Shown here: one piece after another, positions 7,532 to 16,038 of the stretch
How positions within the stretch are numbered: the first letter of the stretch is position 1
Layout: every line of letters begins with the position of its first letter
Source: Paenibacillus odorifer
Lineage (GTDB): Bacteria > Bacillota > Bacilli > Paenibacillales > Paenibacillaceae
Direction of reading: 5' to 3'
Assembly (NCBI RefSeq): GCF_000758725.1
Contig: NZ_CP009428.1
Coordinates: 3,844,001 to 3,908,000, forward strand
DNA: 64,000 nucleotides
Position numbers and translations under genes: made by a program
The notes under the pieces: generated by a model
The model's database searches: none
Told to the model about the DNA's origin: nothing
The model's input: only the letters and a program-made list of their open reading frames with translations

Positions 7532-9619
7532 TTGACACAAAGTACAGGCAAACGCCTGCTGGAATATGCATTGACCGCAAAGAAAACCTTTATCGCAGCC
7601 CTTCTGCTGCTTTCAATCGGGGTAGCGGCAGAGCTGGCAGGTCCATTTATAGCCAAAAGCATGATCGACAATCACATGCTGGCCATCGAGAAGCCCTATT
7701 TCAGCACCACGTCTCCCGATAAGGCGGCTGAATATAACAATAGTTTATACAAACGCGGCGATCGCTTTGAGCCTGGTGAAACTAAAGGCCAAGAAATTCG
7801 TGTTCTTCAAGCAGGGAGAAGTTTTTATTTTATTAACGAAGCTGTAACACAGCCTGACGGTGAACGAAAGTTCATCGATGGAGAGATGCATATCACCCGT
7901 GGTGATAACGAAGTTATCTATCCGGCGGTTAAGCTATCGGCCGATGAGCTGTTCGCTTTTTACAAACCTGAGCTTCCTGGAATCTATCAGTTGGTCGGAA
8001 TGTATGCTATTTTTCTTGTAATCTCCATCTTTGCTGAATTCGGAAAAACCTACTGGCTGCAATCTTCGGCGAATCAGGTAATCCGGAAGCTGCGGACAGA
8101 TGTATACGCACATATCCAGCGACTACCCGTTCATTTTTTTGACAATTTGCCTGCTGGTAAGGTAGTGTCGCGGGTTACAAATGATACCGAGGCGATTAAG
8201 GATCTATTCATTGCCGTCCTTTCCAATTTCAGCACCGGTATTATCAATATAACTGGCGTATATATCGCTCTGTTCTTACTTGATGTCCGTCTGGGTCTGA
8301 TCAGCTTGTTCATTGTACCTATTCTTGTGCTGTGGATCGTGCTCTATCGCAAAATTGCGACCAAATACAATACGATCATTCGCTCACGTCTAAGTGAAAT
8401 TAACGCCATTATTAATGAATCGATTCAGGGGATGTCAATCGTCCGGATATTCCGCCGTCAGAAGCAGCTTAGTGCAGAATTTGAGAACCTGAACGATGAT
8501 TACTTGAAATATCAGAATAAAATGTTAAATCTGAATGCTTTCACGTCCCACAATCTGGTGAACTCACTTCGTAGTCTCTCTTTTGTGATGGTGCTTTGGT
8601 ATTTCGGACATGGCAGTATTACTGGTTCAACCTTTGTATCCTTAGGCGTTCTGTATGCCTTTGTCGATGTGCTCGGACGTTTGTTCCAACCTATCACAGG
8701 TATGGTGAACCAGTTGGCGAACCTGGATACTTCTATGGTATCTGCGGGACGTGTGTTTACGCTTATGGATGAACCTGGAGAGAATGTTACTGACGGCTCC
8801 ATGCCACGCTACAAAGGAAAAGTGGAATTTAAGAATGTATCTTTTGCTTATAAAAAAGACTACGTCCTTCGCGATATCTCCTTTGAAGCACGCCCGGGTG
8901 AAACTGTCGCTCTTGTAGGTCATACGGGTTCCGGCAAAAGCTCAATCATCAATCTGCTGTTCCGGTTCTATGATCCACAAAAAGGCGATATTACGATTGA
9001 CGGTCAAAAGGTTACGGATATTCCGAAGCAGTGGCTGCGGAATCACATGGGCATCGTGCTGCAGGATCCGTACCTCTTCACGGGCACCATTGCTTCGAAC
9101 GTCAGCCTAGGGGATGAACGAATTTCACGTGAACGTGTAGAACGTGCATTGCGTGAGGTTGGTGCGGATAAGTTGCTCGCTCATCTTCCACAAGGATTTG
9201 ATGAACCGGTAATTGAGAAAGGAAGTACTTTATCTGCGGGTCAGCGGCAATTGATTTCTTTTGCGAGAGCTCTCTCCTTTGACCCAGCTATTCTTATTCT
9301 AGATGAAGCTACCTCCAACATCGATACAGAAACGGAAAGCGTCATTCAGGATGCGCTGGAAGTTCTCAAAAAAGGACGCACCACTTTCATCATCGCTCAC
9401 CGCTTATCCACGATTCGCAGTGCAGATCAGATTCTAGTCCTACATCACGGAGAGATCGTAGAACGCGGTAGCCACGATGAACTGATGGCGCTTGGCGGAA
9501 GATACTTCCGTATGTACCAGCTGCAAGTAGGTGCCGCTGCTAACAGCTCTGACGATAACGCTGGCGCAAGCAACCGTCCAGCACTCGGAAACTTGCAACC
9601 CTCTCTTGAGAAAATGTAA
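7532..9619 (+). CDS. bmrD: Heterodimeric multidrug ABC exporter subunit, BmrD/YheH-like
   Basis: About 695 residues. Between the first and second membrane helices there is a soluble insert of about 110 residues (about 40-150), matching the extracytoplasmic domain of BmrD. The ATPase domain has Walker A GHTGSGKSS (about 463), an altered signature LSAGQRQ (about 567), and canonical Walker B LDEATS with Glu592. Together with its neighbour this gives one good and one degenerate ATP site. TTG at 7532 was chosen because TAGGAGGT is 8 nt upstream; a GTG at 7523 directly abuts that site. It ends at a terminator. Confidence 0.85.
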   Translation: MTQSTGKRLLEYALTAKKTFIAALLLLSIGVAAELAGPFIAKSMIDNHMLAIEKPYFSTTSPDKAAEYNNSLYKRGDRFEPGETKGQEIRVLQAGRSFYFINEAVTQPDGERKFIDGEMHITRGDNEVIYPAVKLSADELFAFYKPELPGIYQLVGMYAIFLVISIFAEFGKTYWLQSSANQVIRKLRTDVYAHIQRLPVHFFDNLPAGKVVSRVTNDTEAIKDLFIAVLSNFSTGIINITGVYIALFLLDVRLGLISLFIVPILVLWIVLYRKIATKYNTIIRSRLSEINAIINESIQGMSIVRIFRRQKQLSAEFENLNDDYLKYQNKMLNLNAFTSHNLVNSLRSLSFVMVLWYFGHGSITGSTFVSLGVLYAFVDVLGRLFQPITGMVNQLANLDTSMVSAGRVFTLMDEPGENVTDGSMPRYKGKVEFKNVSFAYKKDYVLRDISFEARPGETVALVGHTGSGKSSIINLLFRFYDPQKGDITIDGQKVTDIPKQWLRNHMGIVLQDPYLFTGTIASNVSLGDERISRERVERALREVGADKLLAHLPQGFDEPVIEKGSTLSAGQRQLISFARALSFDPAILILDEATSNIDTETESVIQDALEVLKKGRTTFIIAHRLSTIRSADQILVLHHGEIVERGSHDELMALGGRYFRMYQLQVGAAANSSDDNAGASNRPALGNLQPSLEKM

Positions 9620-9624
9620 TTTAC

Positions 9625-9660
9625 AACCCTGAGTCACTTCATTGTGATTCAGGGTTTTTT
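9625..9660 (+). terminator. Intrinsic terminator of the bmrCD-like operon
   Basis: AACCCTGAGTCAC pairs with GTGATTCAGGGTT around a six-base loop, followed by TTTT, 7 nt after the stop. Confidence 0.85.
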
Positions 9661-9727
9661 CCTGCTTGATCTTAGAACAGATGTTCTGTATTATGGGAAT
9701 TAATACATATCCTTGGAGGAGTAAACG

Positions 9728-10966
9728 ATGCTTACTTATAATCTGACTAAGAAACAAGCCAGGCTGTTTCTGCTATCTCATCAAAAGTTAACTGCCGGAG
9801 CTATCCCTTCCGGAAAACTTAGTATTTATGACTATGTTCGTCACGTAGGCTGCATCCAATATGACCCCCTTAATATTGCCGGCCATAATCATGAGCTGGT
9901 CCTCCAAGCACGGATTCCGGGATTTACGCCAGAACTGGTCCAAGAGCTTCTGTATAAAGACAGGTTGCTCGTTGATGGCTGGGACAAGAACATGTCTATT
10001 TATTGTACAGAGGATTGGCCTTATTTTAAGCGGAGAAGAACAGCTGCTGCCTCCCACCATCAGGCTAATGAGCCTGTAATGGTCGCTGTAGCACAGGTTC
10101 GTGAAGAGCTTCAGAAGCGCGGTCCCCTCTCCTCTTTGGATTTAGACGGAAAGGAGAAAGTAGATTGGGCTTGGGCTCCGACAAGATTATCACGAGCTGC
10201 AATGGAAAGCATGTACTTTTGGGGAGAGATTGTTGTCCACCATCGTGTACATACTCGGCGATATTATGATTTCGCTGAACGTTTGTTACCCTCAGAGCTG
10301 CTGAGTTCAGCCGATCCAAATGTCACGGAAGAACAATTTCACGATTGGTATGTGATACGTAGAATAGGAAGTATCGGCTTGTTATGGAATAAATCTGGAG
10401 ACGGATGGCTGGGCATATCCGGACTGAAGAGCAAAGAGCGTGCGGCGGCGATTCAGAGATTACTGGAGAAGGATAGTCTCAGAGAAGTTTGGGTCGAGGG
10501 GATTAAGGTTCCGCTTTATATCCGCAGTATAGATGCTCCAACCTTGGAGTCTGTGATGCTGCGAGAATCTGAAGAGATTGGGCTTCAACCACGTGATTCA
10601 TTTGCGGCTGTTTTGGCTCCGCTGGATAATTTGTTGTGGGAACGCGAGCTGGTTCGGCAATTATTCGGATTTCATTACCGCTGGGAGGTCTATAAGCCGG
10701 CAATAGAACGAGAATATGGTTACTATGTACTGCCAATATTATATAATGATCGTTTTGTTGGCAGATTTGAACCGGTGATGGATAAGAAGAACCAAACATT
10801 GAATATTAACAATTGGTGGTGGGAACCTGGAGAAAGCCTAACACCGGAGATGATTCCGGCATTAGGCGAAGCTTTAACTGCACTCTCTCGCTGTGTTAGA
10901 GCTTCTTCGGTTCATTTTAGACCAGAGGTTGTAACAGCTTGCGGCTTAGAAGGATTATTACAATAA
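9728..10966 (+). CDS. YcaQ/AlkX-family winged-helix DNA glycosylase
   Basis: A 412-residue protein of the HTH_42 (DUF1006) family. The N-terminal part carries VGCIQYDPLNIAGHNHEL (about 38-55); Q-aromatic-D (QYD) corresponds to the catalytic QxD of E. coli YcaQ, which unhooks DNA interstrand crosslinks and removes N7-alkyl lesions. The C-terminus has the family's NINNWWWEPG segment. Start ATG with GGAGG 6 nt upstream. It is a monocistronic gene whose last bases overlap the convergent gene by 9 nt. Repair activity is inferred from the family motif. Confidence 0.75.
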   Translation: MLTYNLTKKQARLFLLSHQKLTAGAIPSGKLSIYDYVRHVGCIQYDPLNIAGHNHELVLQARIPGFTPELVQELLYKDRLLVDGWDKNMSIYCTEDWPYFKRRRTAAASHHQANEPVMVAVAQVREELQKRGPLSSLDLDGKEKVDWAWAPTRLSRAAMESMYFWGEIVVHHRVHTRRYYDFAERLLPSELLSSADPNVTEEQFHDWYVIRRIGSIGLLWNKSGDGWLGISGLKSKERAAAIQRLLEKDSLREVWVEGIKVPLYIRSIDAPTLESVMLRESEEIGLQPRDSFAAVLAPLDNLLWERELVRQLFGFHYRWEVYKPAIEREYGYYVLPILYNDRFVGRFEPVMDKKNQTLNINNWWWEPGESLTPEMIPALGEALTALSRCVRASSVHFRPEVVTACGLEGLLQ

Positions 10967-11434
10967 GTTTTCCTCCTCTAATCCAAGCTTCGTGAACATT
11001 TCTGTGCAGTAGCCTTGCAGTTTAACTTCAAGTCTACTTGCTTTATTTTTAAAACGTTTCAGCTCCCGAATCATTTTAGCTCTTCCGGCAGGCGTAAAGG
11101 TTTCCTGTATACGCTCTTTAAAGTAATCATGAACGATGTAATTACGTTGTTTCCACACTTCCTCCAACTGAGCGGTTTCTTGCTCCGAGAAAGGAAAATG
11201 ATGTTGGATTTCTTTGATGAGTTGGCCGAGTGAATTGCTGAGTTTTCGCTGATAAAGGTCTGTCAGATCTGCTTCTGTTGGCGTTTTTCCTTGTGATAGC
11301 TTAGTAAGCAATAGCAAGTTGGTAAGCTGCTGCTCGAGGGCCTGTCCATAATAAACTGCCAGTCCAAAATAGGCGAATAACTCTTTCGATTGTTCACTCT
11401 CAGGTACATATGTATCCTTCATCTTTTCCCCCAC
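10958..11434 (-). CDS. HEPN-like hypothetical protein
   Basis: About 158 residues, helical, with an RNYIVHDYF motif (near residue 97). R-x4-H followed by DYF is the signature of HEPN ribonuclease-type domains such as HepT. No MNT nucleotidyltransferase partner is encoded beside it, so it is not a standard HepT/MntA toxin pair. It may be an orphan HEPN protein or an unrelated helical protein with a chance match. It starts with GTG, or with ATG at 11422 after GGGGG. Its 3' end overlaps the convergent ycaQ-like gene. Confidence 0.6.
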   Translation of the reverse strand: MGEKMKDTYVPESEQSKELFAYFGLAVYYGQALEQQLTNLLLLTKLSQGKTPTEADLTDLYQRKLSNSLGQLIKEIQHHFPFSEQETAQLEEVWKQRNYIVHDYFKERIQETFTPAGRAKMIRELKRFKNKASRLEVKLQGYCTEMFTKLGLEEENLL

Positions 11435-11466
11435 TTCTGTATCCTTGTTCCTTTTATCTATACAAG

Positions 11467-12180
11467 TTATGTTTTGTTGTAATCCCTCTGTCTTGATCTG
11501 TACAAATAAAAACCGATAAGCAGTGTTATATATACTAATGCTTGTGCAAATGAACCTAACAACTCCGCTAATGACAATGTATCAGCTTTCATCATGGCCT
11601 CCATTACAGGAGTTACTGGCGGCAACAACCAGATCAAAAAATGAAATATACCAGGCAAACTTTCGCTGATTTGTGCTCCACCCAGTGATAGTACAACGAT
11701 AGCTAATAACATACCTGTTGCGTGACTGCCTTTTTGAATCCAAGAAGATTGAAAGAATAGGGCAATAGCCACACCAAGCATACCCAACAATCCATGTCCT
11801 ATAAGCGCTAGAATTAACCGATATGCCCCAGGTGATTCTGCGAAATGACCTGTTACCCAAGGATAAAGGACAATCAATATATCTAGCAGCAACGTTAGAA
11901 AACAAAGCGTTAAGATACTACCTGCACTATGTTTTGCCGCACTTCGCATGTGAACAACTGCAATCTGCCGATGAACAGCGTGCTCATGATTCAAAAAACT
12001 AAGACTCATCCAAGCGCAGCTTATAAAGAGCATTACTGCTGTAGCGGCATAGCTATTCATAACTGGATTGGGCTTATAAGAATACAATATCAAGACTGCA
12101 ATCACAATCCCCGCTAACGGGCCGAAATAACGCTGAGATCGAGTATAACTTCGCAGCATGTAAACGATAAACGGATACAC
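11467..12180 (-). CDS. ABC-2 type exporter membrane protein
   Basis: A 237-residue protein with six predicted membrane helices (about 20-35, 47-65, 88-108, 122-145, 155-175, 208-228) and little else. It lies 16 nt after the ABC ATPase gene on the same strand, so it is very probably its membrane partner. GTG start with AGGGGGG 6 nt upstream. The substrate is not evident. Confidence 0.7.
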   Translation of the reverse strand: MYPFIVYMLRSYTRSQRYFGPLAGIVIAVLILYSYKPNPVMNSYAATAVMLFISCAWMSLSFLNHEHAVHRQIAVVHMRSAAKHSAGSILTLCFLTLLLDILIVLYPWVTGHFAESPGAYRLILALIGHGLLGMLGVAIALFFQSSWIQKGSHATGMLLAIVVLSLGGAQISESLPGIFHFLIWLLPPVTPVMEAMMKADTLSLAELLGSFAQALVYITLLIGFYLYRSRQRDYNKT

Positions 12181-12196
12181 GTTAGCCCCCCTTGGT

Positions 12197-13141
12197 TCAA
12201 CTCCTAGGATTCATCCATTTTTCTAAGTCATGCGATCCTCCGCGAGGTTCTACCGATTGTATTGAACCACCCGACTCCAAGATAACCCGCAAAAAAGTAT
12301 CTGATTCTGAACTTGTTACTGTCAACGCTGTACGTGCTATGTTACAACTATCCTTAAACGTATTTATTGCAATGAAACCTGCCATTTCCTTCAATTGCTG
12401 CAATTTCTGAATCGACAGATTAGACAATAGTATGTATGTAGAGGGTTTAAAGTTCAGCTTCTCTGACCCCTGAATTGACTTTACAATTTTCCCTTCATGT
12501 ATCACATGAACCTGATCCGCAAGCAATTCAATCCATTGGGGTTCATGTACAGAGAAGACTATAGCAGTACCCTTATTTCTCAAACCAATAAGAAGATCAG
12601 CTAACTTATTCATTGAGGGGAGATCAAGGCCCGACATAGGTTCATCAAGAAGCAGCAACGAGGGACTTCCCAGCAAGCTTTGAATCAAATTAATTTTTTG
12701 CAGCATTCCTTTGGAGAAATTTAGCATCGACTGCTTGCGAAAGTGCTCCAGCTTAAAAAGTTGAAATAACGTTGTTAGCTCCTGCTCGATCAGGACTGGC
12801 GCAAGGCCGCTAATCTGTCCCATACTTCGCAAGTACTGTTCTGGGGTCAGCTTCAACCCTGGAAACATCTCAGGTGCATAACCAATTCTCAGATTTGAAT
12901 CCTTACAACTCAGCTTTCCAGAGGAAATATGGACCAGTCCAGCTAAGATTGACAACAGCGTACTTTTGCCGGATCCGTTCCGTCCGATCAGAGCAGTTGC
13001 AGTCCCCTTTTCAATAGTAAACGATACATCTTCCAATACGGGTCGGCGTCCATACTGTTTACTGATCTGTTCTAATTCTATCAGGGGAATAGCAACATCT
13101 ATACTACCGCTGGCAAAGTTACGATCTACTAAGTTCGCCAC
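12197..13141 (-). CDS. ABC transporter ATP-binding protein
   Basis: A 314-residue ATPase: Walker A GRNGSGKST (about 53), Q-loop region GYAPEMFPG, a signature close to FSKGMLQK in place of LSGGQ, Walker B LLLLDEPMSGLD, H-loop SVHEPQW. The last 90 residues form an accessory C-terminal domain of unknown role. The FSKGM-type signature is common in ABC-2 exporters (NatA/YhcG-like). GTG start after GAAGGGAGAA. It forms a two-gene operon with the downstream membrane protein. Confidence 0.8.
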   Translation of the reverse strand: MANLVDRNFASGSIDVAIPLIELEQISKQYGRRPVLEDVSFTIEKGTATALIGRNGSGKSTLLSILAGLVHISSGKLSCKDSNLRIGYAPEMFPGLKLTPEQYLRSMGQISGLAPVLIEQELTTLFQLFKLEHFRKQSMLNFSKGMLQKINLIQSLLGSPSLLLLDEPMSGLDLPSMNKLADLLIGLRNKGTAIVFSVHEPQWIELLADQVHVIHEGKIVKSIQGSEKLNFKPSTYILLSNLSIQKLQQLKEMAGFIAINTFKDSCNIARTALTVTSSESDTFLRVILESGGSIQSVEPRGGSHDLEKWMNPRS

Positions 13142-13208
13142 TTAACATTCTCCCTTCATATCTACTGTTAATTCTCCGGTTCCCTACGAATTTCCTCTTC
13201 TAGGAATC

Positions 13209-13241
13209 AAAAAAATGAAAGAACTGCCATAGCAGCCCTTT
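13209..13241 (-). terminator. Second terminator-like hairpin upstream of the ABC ATPase gene
   Basis: On the minus strand AAAGGGCTGC and GCAGTTCTTT pair (two G-U) around a 4-nt loop and are followed by CATTTTTTT. It lies 68 nt before the ATPase start and after another terminator, so it could be a leader attenuator. Confidence 0.5.
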
Positions 13242-13314
13242 CTAAAACTTCCTTTCTATCCAGTATTCCTCCCCTTTTTTTCTACCAGTAGCATTAATCA
13301 AACAGACCTGGATA

Positions 13315-13357
13315 TAAAAAACCAGACTATTGCTATATTTCTACAGCAACAGTCTGG
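13315..13357 (-). terminator. Intrinsic terminator of the copper-binding protein gene
   Basis: On the minus strand CCAGACTGTTGCT and AGCAATAGTCTGG pair and are followed by TTTTTTATATCC, 36 nt after the stop of the gene ending at 13394. Confidence 0.8.
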
Positions 13358-13393
13358 CTATTAGTTCATATATGAGAGTTAAGCTATACGATC

Positions 13394-13741
13394 TTACGCA
13401 TATACCTCAACAGCATCGCTAATCAAACGGCATGCCTCTGCAGCTTTACGGCAGGCATTAATACATTCTTGGCAGTGATTATGTATATGCTTGCTGCTCT
13501 CATCTGCGCATGCTTCACAAATCTCCGCACATAGTTTTAGAATTCCAGATACAAACGGACTTTGACGAGTCATTGCTTGAATGGCATAAGAACAAATATC
13601 CGCACATTCACGATCGAGTCGCATGCTCTCACGAAGTGATGCAAGATCATATTCTTTTAGGCTTGAGACATAGCTGTAGTTACAGGCATTCATACTTTCG
13701 AGACAAGCGTCAATGCACTCCTGATATTGAATTCGGGTCAT
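13394..13741 (-). CDS. Four-helix-bundle copper-binding protein (DUF326)
   Basis: A 115-residue cysteine-rich protein with repeated C-x3-C pairs (ECIDACLESMNAC, CADICSYAI, CAEICEACADES, CQECINACRKAAEAC). This is the pattern of DUF326/Csp-type four-helix bundles that store Cu(I) through thiols in the bundle core. There is no signal peptide, so it is cytosolic like Csp3 and B. subtilis YhjQ. ATG at 13741 was chosen because CAGGAGG is 9 nt upstream; an earlier TTG abuts that site. It is monocistronic. Confidence 0.85.
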   Translation of the reverse strand: MTRIQYQECIDACLESMNACNYSYVSSLKEYDLASLRESMRLDRECADICSYAIQAMTRQSPFVSGILKLCAEICEACADESSKHIHNHCQECINACRKAAEACRLISDAVEVYA

Positions 13742-13833
13742 AGCCTTCAACCTCCTGCATTTTTAATGGGTATGCCTTACTATTAACCTACAAGATTAGG
13801 AATGAACCACAGCTTCTTCTGAAGCAGAACGGA

Positions 13834-14853
13834 TTACAGGCTTCTTTTGATCGTGCCAGGCCGAACTAAAATACGTCCTTCCATCTCCAGCAGCTTCGTG
13901 CGTAACTCACTGGATGAGAAGTGTTCCCCGATAAATACAGCTACGTCTGGGACTTCGCCTTGAGGTGTGATTTTCATAAAATCAGCTTCACGGTAAGCAT
14001 ATTGAAAAAGAAAACGACTGGAGGTGTCATTAAAGGTCACAATGCCTTTAGCCCTATAAACATCCCGCGGAAGCTCCTTGACGAACTGTTCAAAGGTCTC
14101 GCTGTTGACAGGTCGTTTGAAGTAATGTGTGTATGCCATCACGTGATCATGAGAAGCATGGGTGCCTCCTAAAGGTAGTTGAGCTTCCTCATGCACTTGG
14201 CTTTCGCTGTCGCTCTCTTCAAGCTGTGTATCCGTAAGAACTCCACCTGCACTACGCAGGAGCTCCTCTGTGTCGATCTCACAACGCTCCGCTGGCATAA
14301 TCGGTGCATAAGAATTCCATTTTCGCAGAACAGTTGTGATCTCTTCCGCTTCATCTGCTGAGACACGGTCAGTTTTATTCAGAATCAAAACAGATGCGCA
14401 GCGAATTTGCTCCTGCATCAGTCGATAGGTTGCCCCCTGCTGCGCACGGTACAATTCGAGCAGATGCGCGGCGTCAACGACGGTGATCAAGCTTTTTAGC
14501 TCGACTTTTTGATACAGTGAAGTTTCGGTTACACCATCTACAATTTCCAACGGGTTCGCCGCACCTGTGGCCTCAATAACAACCACATCAGGTGATTCCT
14601 TCTTGATAAGAGTAGTTAGCTCTGTGCTAAGATCCCCTCGGATAGAACAACAGATACAGCCGCCGAGCAGCTCTGCCATAGGAACGGTTTGCTCAACCAG
14701 CAGCCCATCCAGGTTCACTTCACCCAGCTCATTCATCACTACGGCCGGGCGCAAGCCCTGATCTTTCCAATGTTCCAGCAGGCGCTGCAGCAGGGTAGTT
14801 TTGCCGCTTCCCAGAAATCCTGACAATATATACACAGGTACAACCTGTTCCAT
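13834..14853 (-). CDS. COG0523 (CobW/YciC-like) GTPase, metal chaperone
   Basis: A 339-residue P-loop GTPase: Walker A GFLGSGKTT (about 12), metal-binding GGCICCS (CxCC, about 65), guanine-specificity NKTD (about 160), a histidine-containing variable linker (about 225-245) and a CobW C-terminal domain (about 245-330). COG0523 proteins deliver zinc or other metals; the CxCC is invariant in that role. It is divergent from moaB across 171 nt. I found no convincing Zur box, so zinc-starvation control is not supported by the sequence. Confidence 0.85.
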   Translation of the reverse strand: MEQVVPVYILSGFLGSGKTTLLQRLLEHWKDQGLRPAVVMNELGEVNLDGLLVEQTVPMAELLGGCICCSIRGDLSTELTTLIKKESPDVVVIEATGAANPLEIVDGVTETSLYQKVELKSLITVVDAAHLLELYRAQQGATYRLMQEQIRCASVLILNKTDRVSADEAEEITTVLRKWNSYAPIMPAERCEIDTEELLRSAGGVLTDTQLEESDSESQVHEEAQLPLGGTHASHDHVMAYTHYFKRPVNSETFEQFVKELPRDVYRAKGIVTFNDTSSRFLFQYAYREADFMKITPQGEVPDVAVFIGEHFSSSELRTKLLEMEGRILVRPGTIKRSL

Positions 14854-15024
14854 GATTCATCGCTCCTTGCAAATTACGGGTATGGTAGCGAGTTTACTAC
14901 ATGATGCCAAAGCACGCAAGCGGCACACCTATAACCTCAAAAGAATAGCGATTGATAACAAAACTTGTCTTTGCCTTCCCCATACCCTATCATGAGAACA
15001 TCTCTAATTTAGGAGCTGATCTCA

Positions 15025-15537
15025 TTGTCATCCGTTGAAGAACATCGGAAGGAAGCACCACAATCCGTTTCCTGCTACATCATTACCGTCTCAGACACCA
15101 GAACTACTGAAACAGATACCGGTGGAGCATTAATCAAATCCATGCTCGAGGCTGCCGGGTATGAAGTTATTGGTCATACCATTATCAAAGACAACTATCA
15201 GGACATTCGTGAACTACTCTATAAAAACGCTGATCACACTGAAGTTGAGGCCGTGTTGCTGACAGGTGGAACAGGAATCTCTCCCCGTGATACCACCTAC
15301 GAAGCAGTTTCATCCTTGCTTGATAAAACGCTACCGGGCTTCGGTGAGATTTTTCGAATGTTAAGCTACACAGAGGACATTGGTTCGGCGGCAATCCTTA
15401 GCCGGGCAATTGCAGGTACGATTGGCAACACAGCTGTTTTTTCTATGCCCGGCTCCACTGGAGCCGTTAAATTGGCTATGGAACGGCTCATTATCCCGGA
15501 GCTTCGTCATGTAATGCGAGAGATATACAAACAATAA
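15025..15537 (+). CDS. moaB: Molybdenum cofactor biosynthesis protein MoaB/MogA family
   Basis: A 170-residue MPT-binding-domain protein: ITVSDTRT near the start, LLTGGTGISPRDTT (about 79-92) and FSMPGSTGAVKLAME (about 138-152) are the family's conserved segments for binding molybdopterin. It would adenylate molybdopterin or act as MoaB, whose role in Firmicutes is less certain. TTG start with TAGGAG about 9 nt upstream. No other molybdenum-cofactor gene is in the window. Confidence 0.85.
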   Translation: MSSVEEHRKEAPQSVSCYIITVSDTRTTETDTGGALIKSMLEAAGYEVIGHTIIKDNYQDIRELLYKNADHTEVEAVLLTGGTGISPRDTTYEAVSSLLDKTLPGFGEIFRMLSYTEDIGSAAILSRAIAGTIGNTAVFSMPGSTGAVKLAMERLIIPELRHVMREIYKQ

Positions 15538-15583
15538 TCCCACCCATTTTTTTATAAACTAGACAAATAACCAAGCACGCCTT

Positions 15584-15606
15584 TGTTCTGTGCGTATAAT
15601 ACGGTA
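15584..15606 (+). promoter_or_regulatory. Possible promoter of the coat-like gene
   Basis: CGTATAATA (about 15593-15601) upstream of the coat-like gene contains TATAAT, yet also matches the sigma-K -10 CATANNNTA with one mismatch. The -35 region is not convincing for either sigma. Confidence 0.3.
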
Positions 15607-15633
15607 AGTTCACACACAAAGGAGCTGAAGGAA

Positions 15634-15849
15634 ATGTCAGAAGGATGTCCAAAATGCCCGGCCCAAACTGTCACTGACCCACCTAAGGTGGTTTATCAAG
15701 ATTACTACCACCCTCAAGTTGTGAATGTTATTCACCCGGTAGAAATCGTTAGACGCCATCACTGTGTCCCAGTTCCTCGTCATTGCTACACCTATTCTGT
15801 TAAAGATATCATGTGCGATAACTCCATGATGCCTAGAGGCAGAAGATAA
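15634..15849 (+). CDS. Small CotD-like spore coat protein
   Basis: A 71-residue protein with two N-terminal cysteines (CPKCP) and His/Pro/Val-rich segments HPQVVNVIHPVE and RRHHCVPVPRHC. This composition is like the inner coat protein D (CotD) family, so a spore coat role is likely but not certain. ATG at 15634 was chosen for the strong AAAGGAG 8-9 nt upstream. It is followed by a terminator. Confidence 0.6.
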   Translation: MSEGCPKCPAQTVTDPPKVVYQDYYHPQVVNVIHPVEIVRRHHCVPVPRHCYTYSVKDIMCDNSMMPRGRR

Positions 15850-15883
15850 CTCTACTTCATAACTCTATCAAAAGAATCCTATA

Positions 15884-15937
15884 AGTGAGAGAAACATCCA
15901 TGTCCATCGCATGGGGATGTGCTCTCGCTTTTTTCTG
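15884..15937 (+). terminator. Intrinsic terminator after the coat-like gene
   Basis: AGTGAGAG...CTCTCGCT outer stem and ACATCCATG...CATGGGGATGT inner stem, followed by TTTTTT. Confidence 0.75.
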
Positions 15938-15947
15938 TATAAAAGAT

Positions 15948-15976
15948 TTGACAAACTTGACCATTCCCCCTATAAT
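15948..15976 (+). promoter_or_regulatory. Near-consensus sigma-A promoter of the ArsR-type operon
   Basis: TTGACA (15948-15953), 17 nt, TATAAT (15971-15976): exact consensus. Such a promoter would be strong unless repressed; two dyads lie immediately downstream. Confidence 0.75.
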
Positions 15977-15982
15977 TTTGAA

Positions 15983-16025
15983 CACTTTACGCGAAAGTGG
16001 TTTTTGATTAACCAAACAGTTAATC
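15983..16025 (+). promoter_or_regulatory. Candidate operators of the ArsR-type regulator
   Basis: CACTTT-ACGCG-AAAGTG (15983-15999) and GATTAAC-CAAACA-GTTAATC (16006-16025) are perfect inverted repeats between the -10 and the start codon at 16039, where a repressor would block transcription of its own operon. Confidence 0.5.
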
Positions 16026-16038
16026 GGAAAGGAAAGAG

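Noticed and set aside
14854..15024. Zur operator between the COG0523 gene and moaB
   Set aside because: No palindrome close to the Zur consensus could be read.
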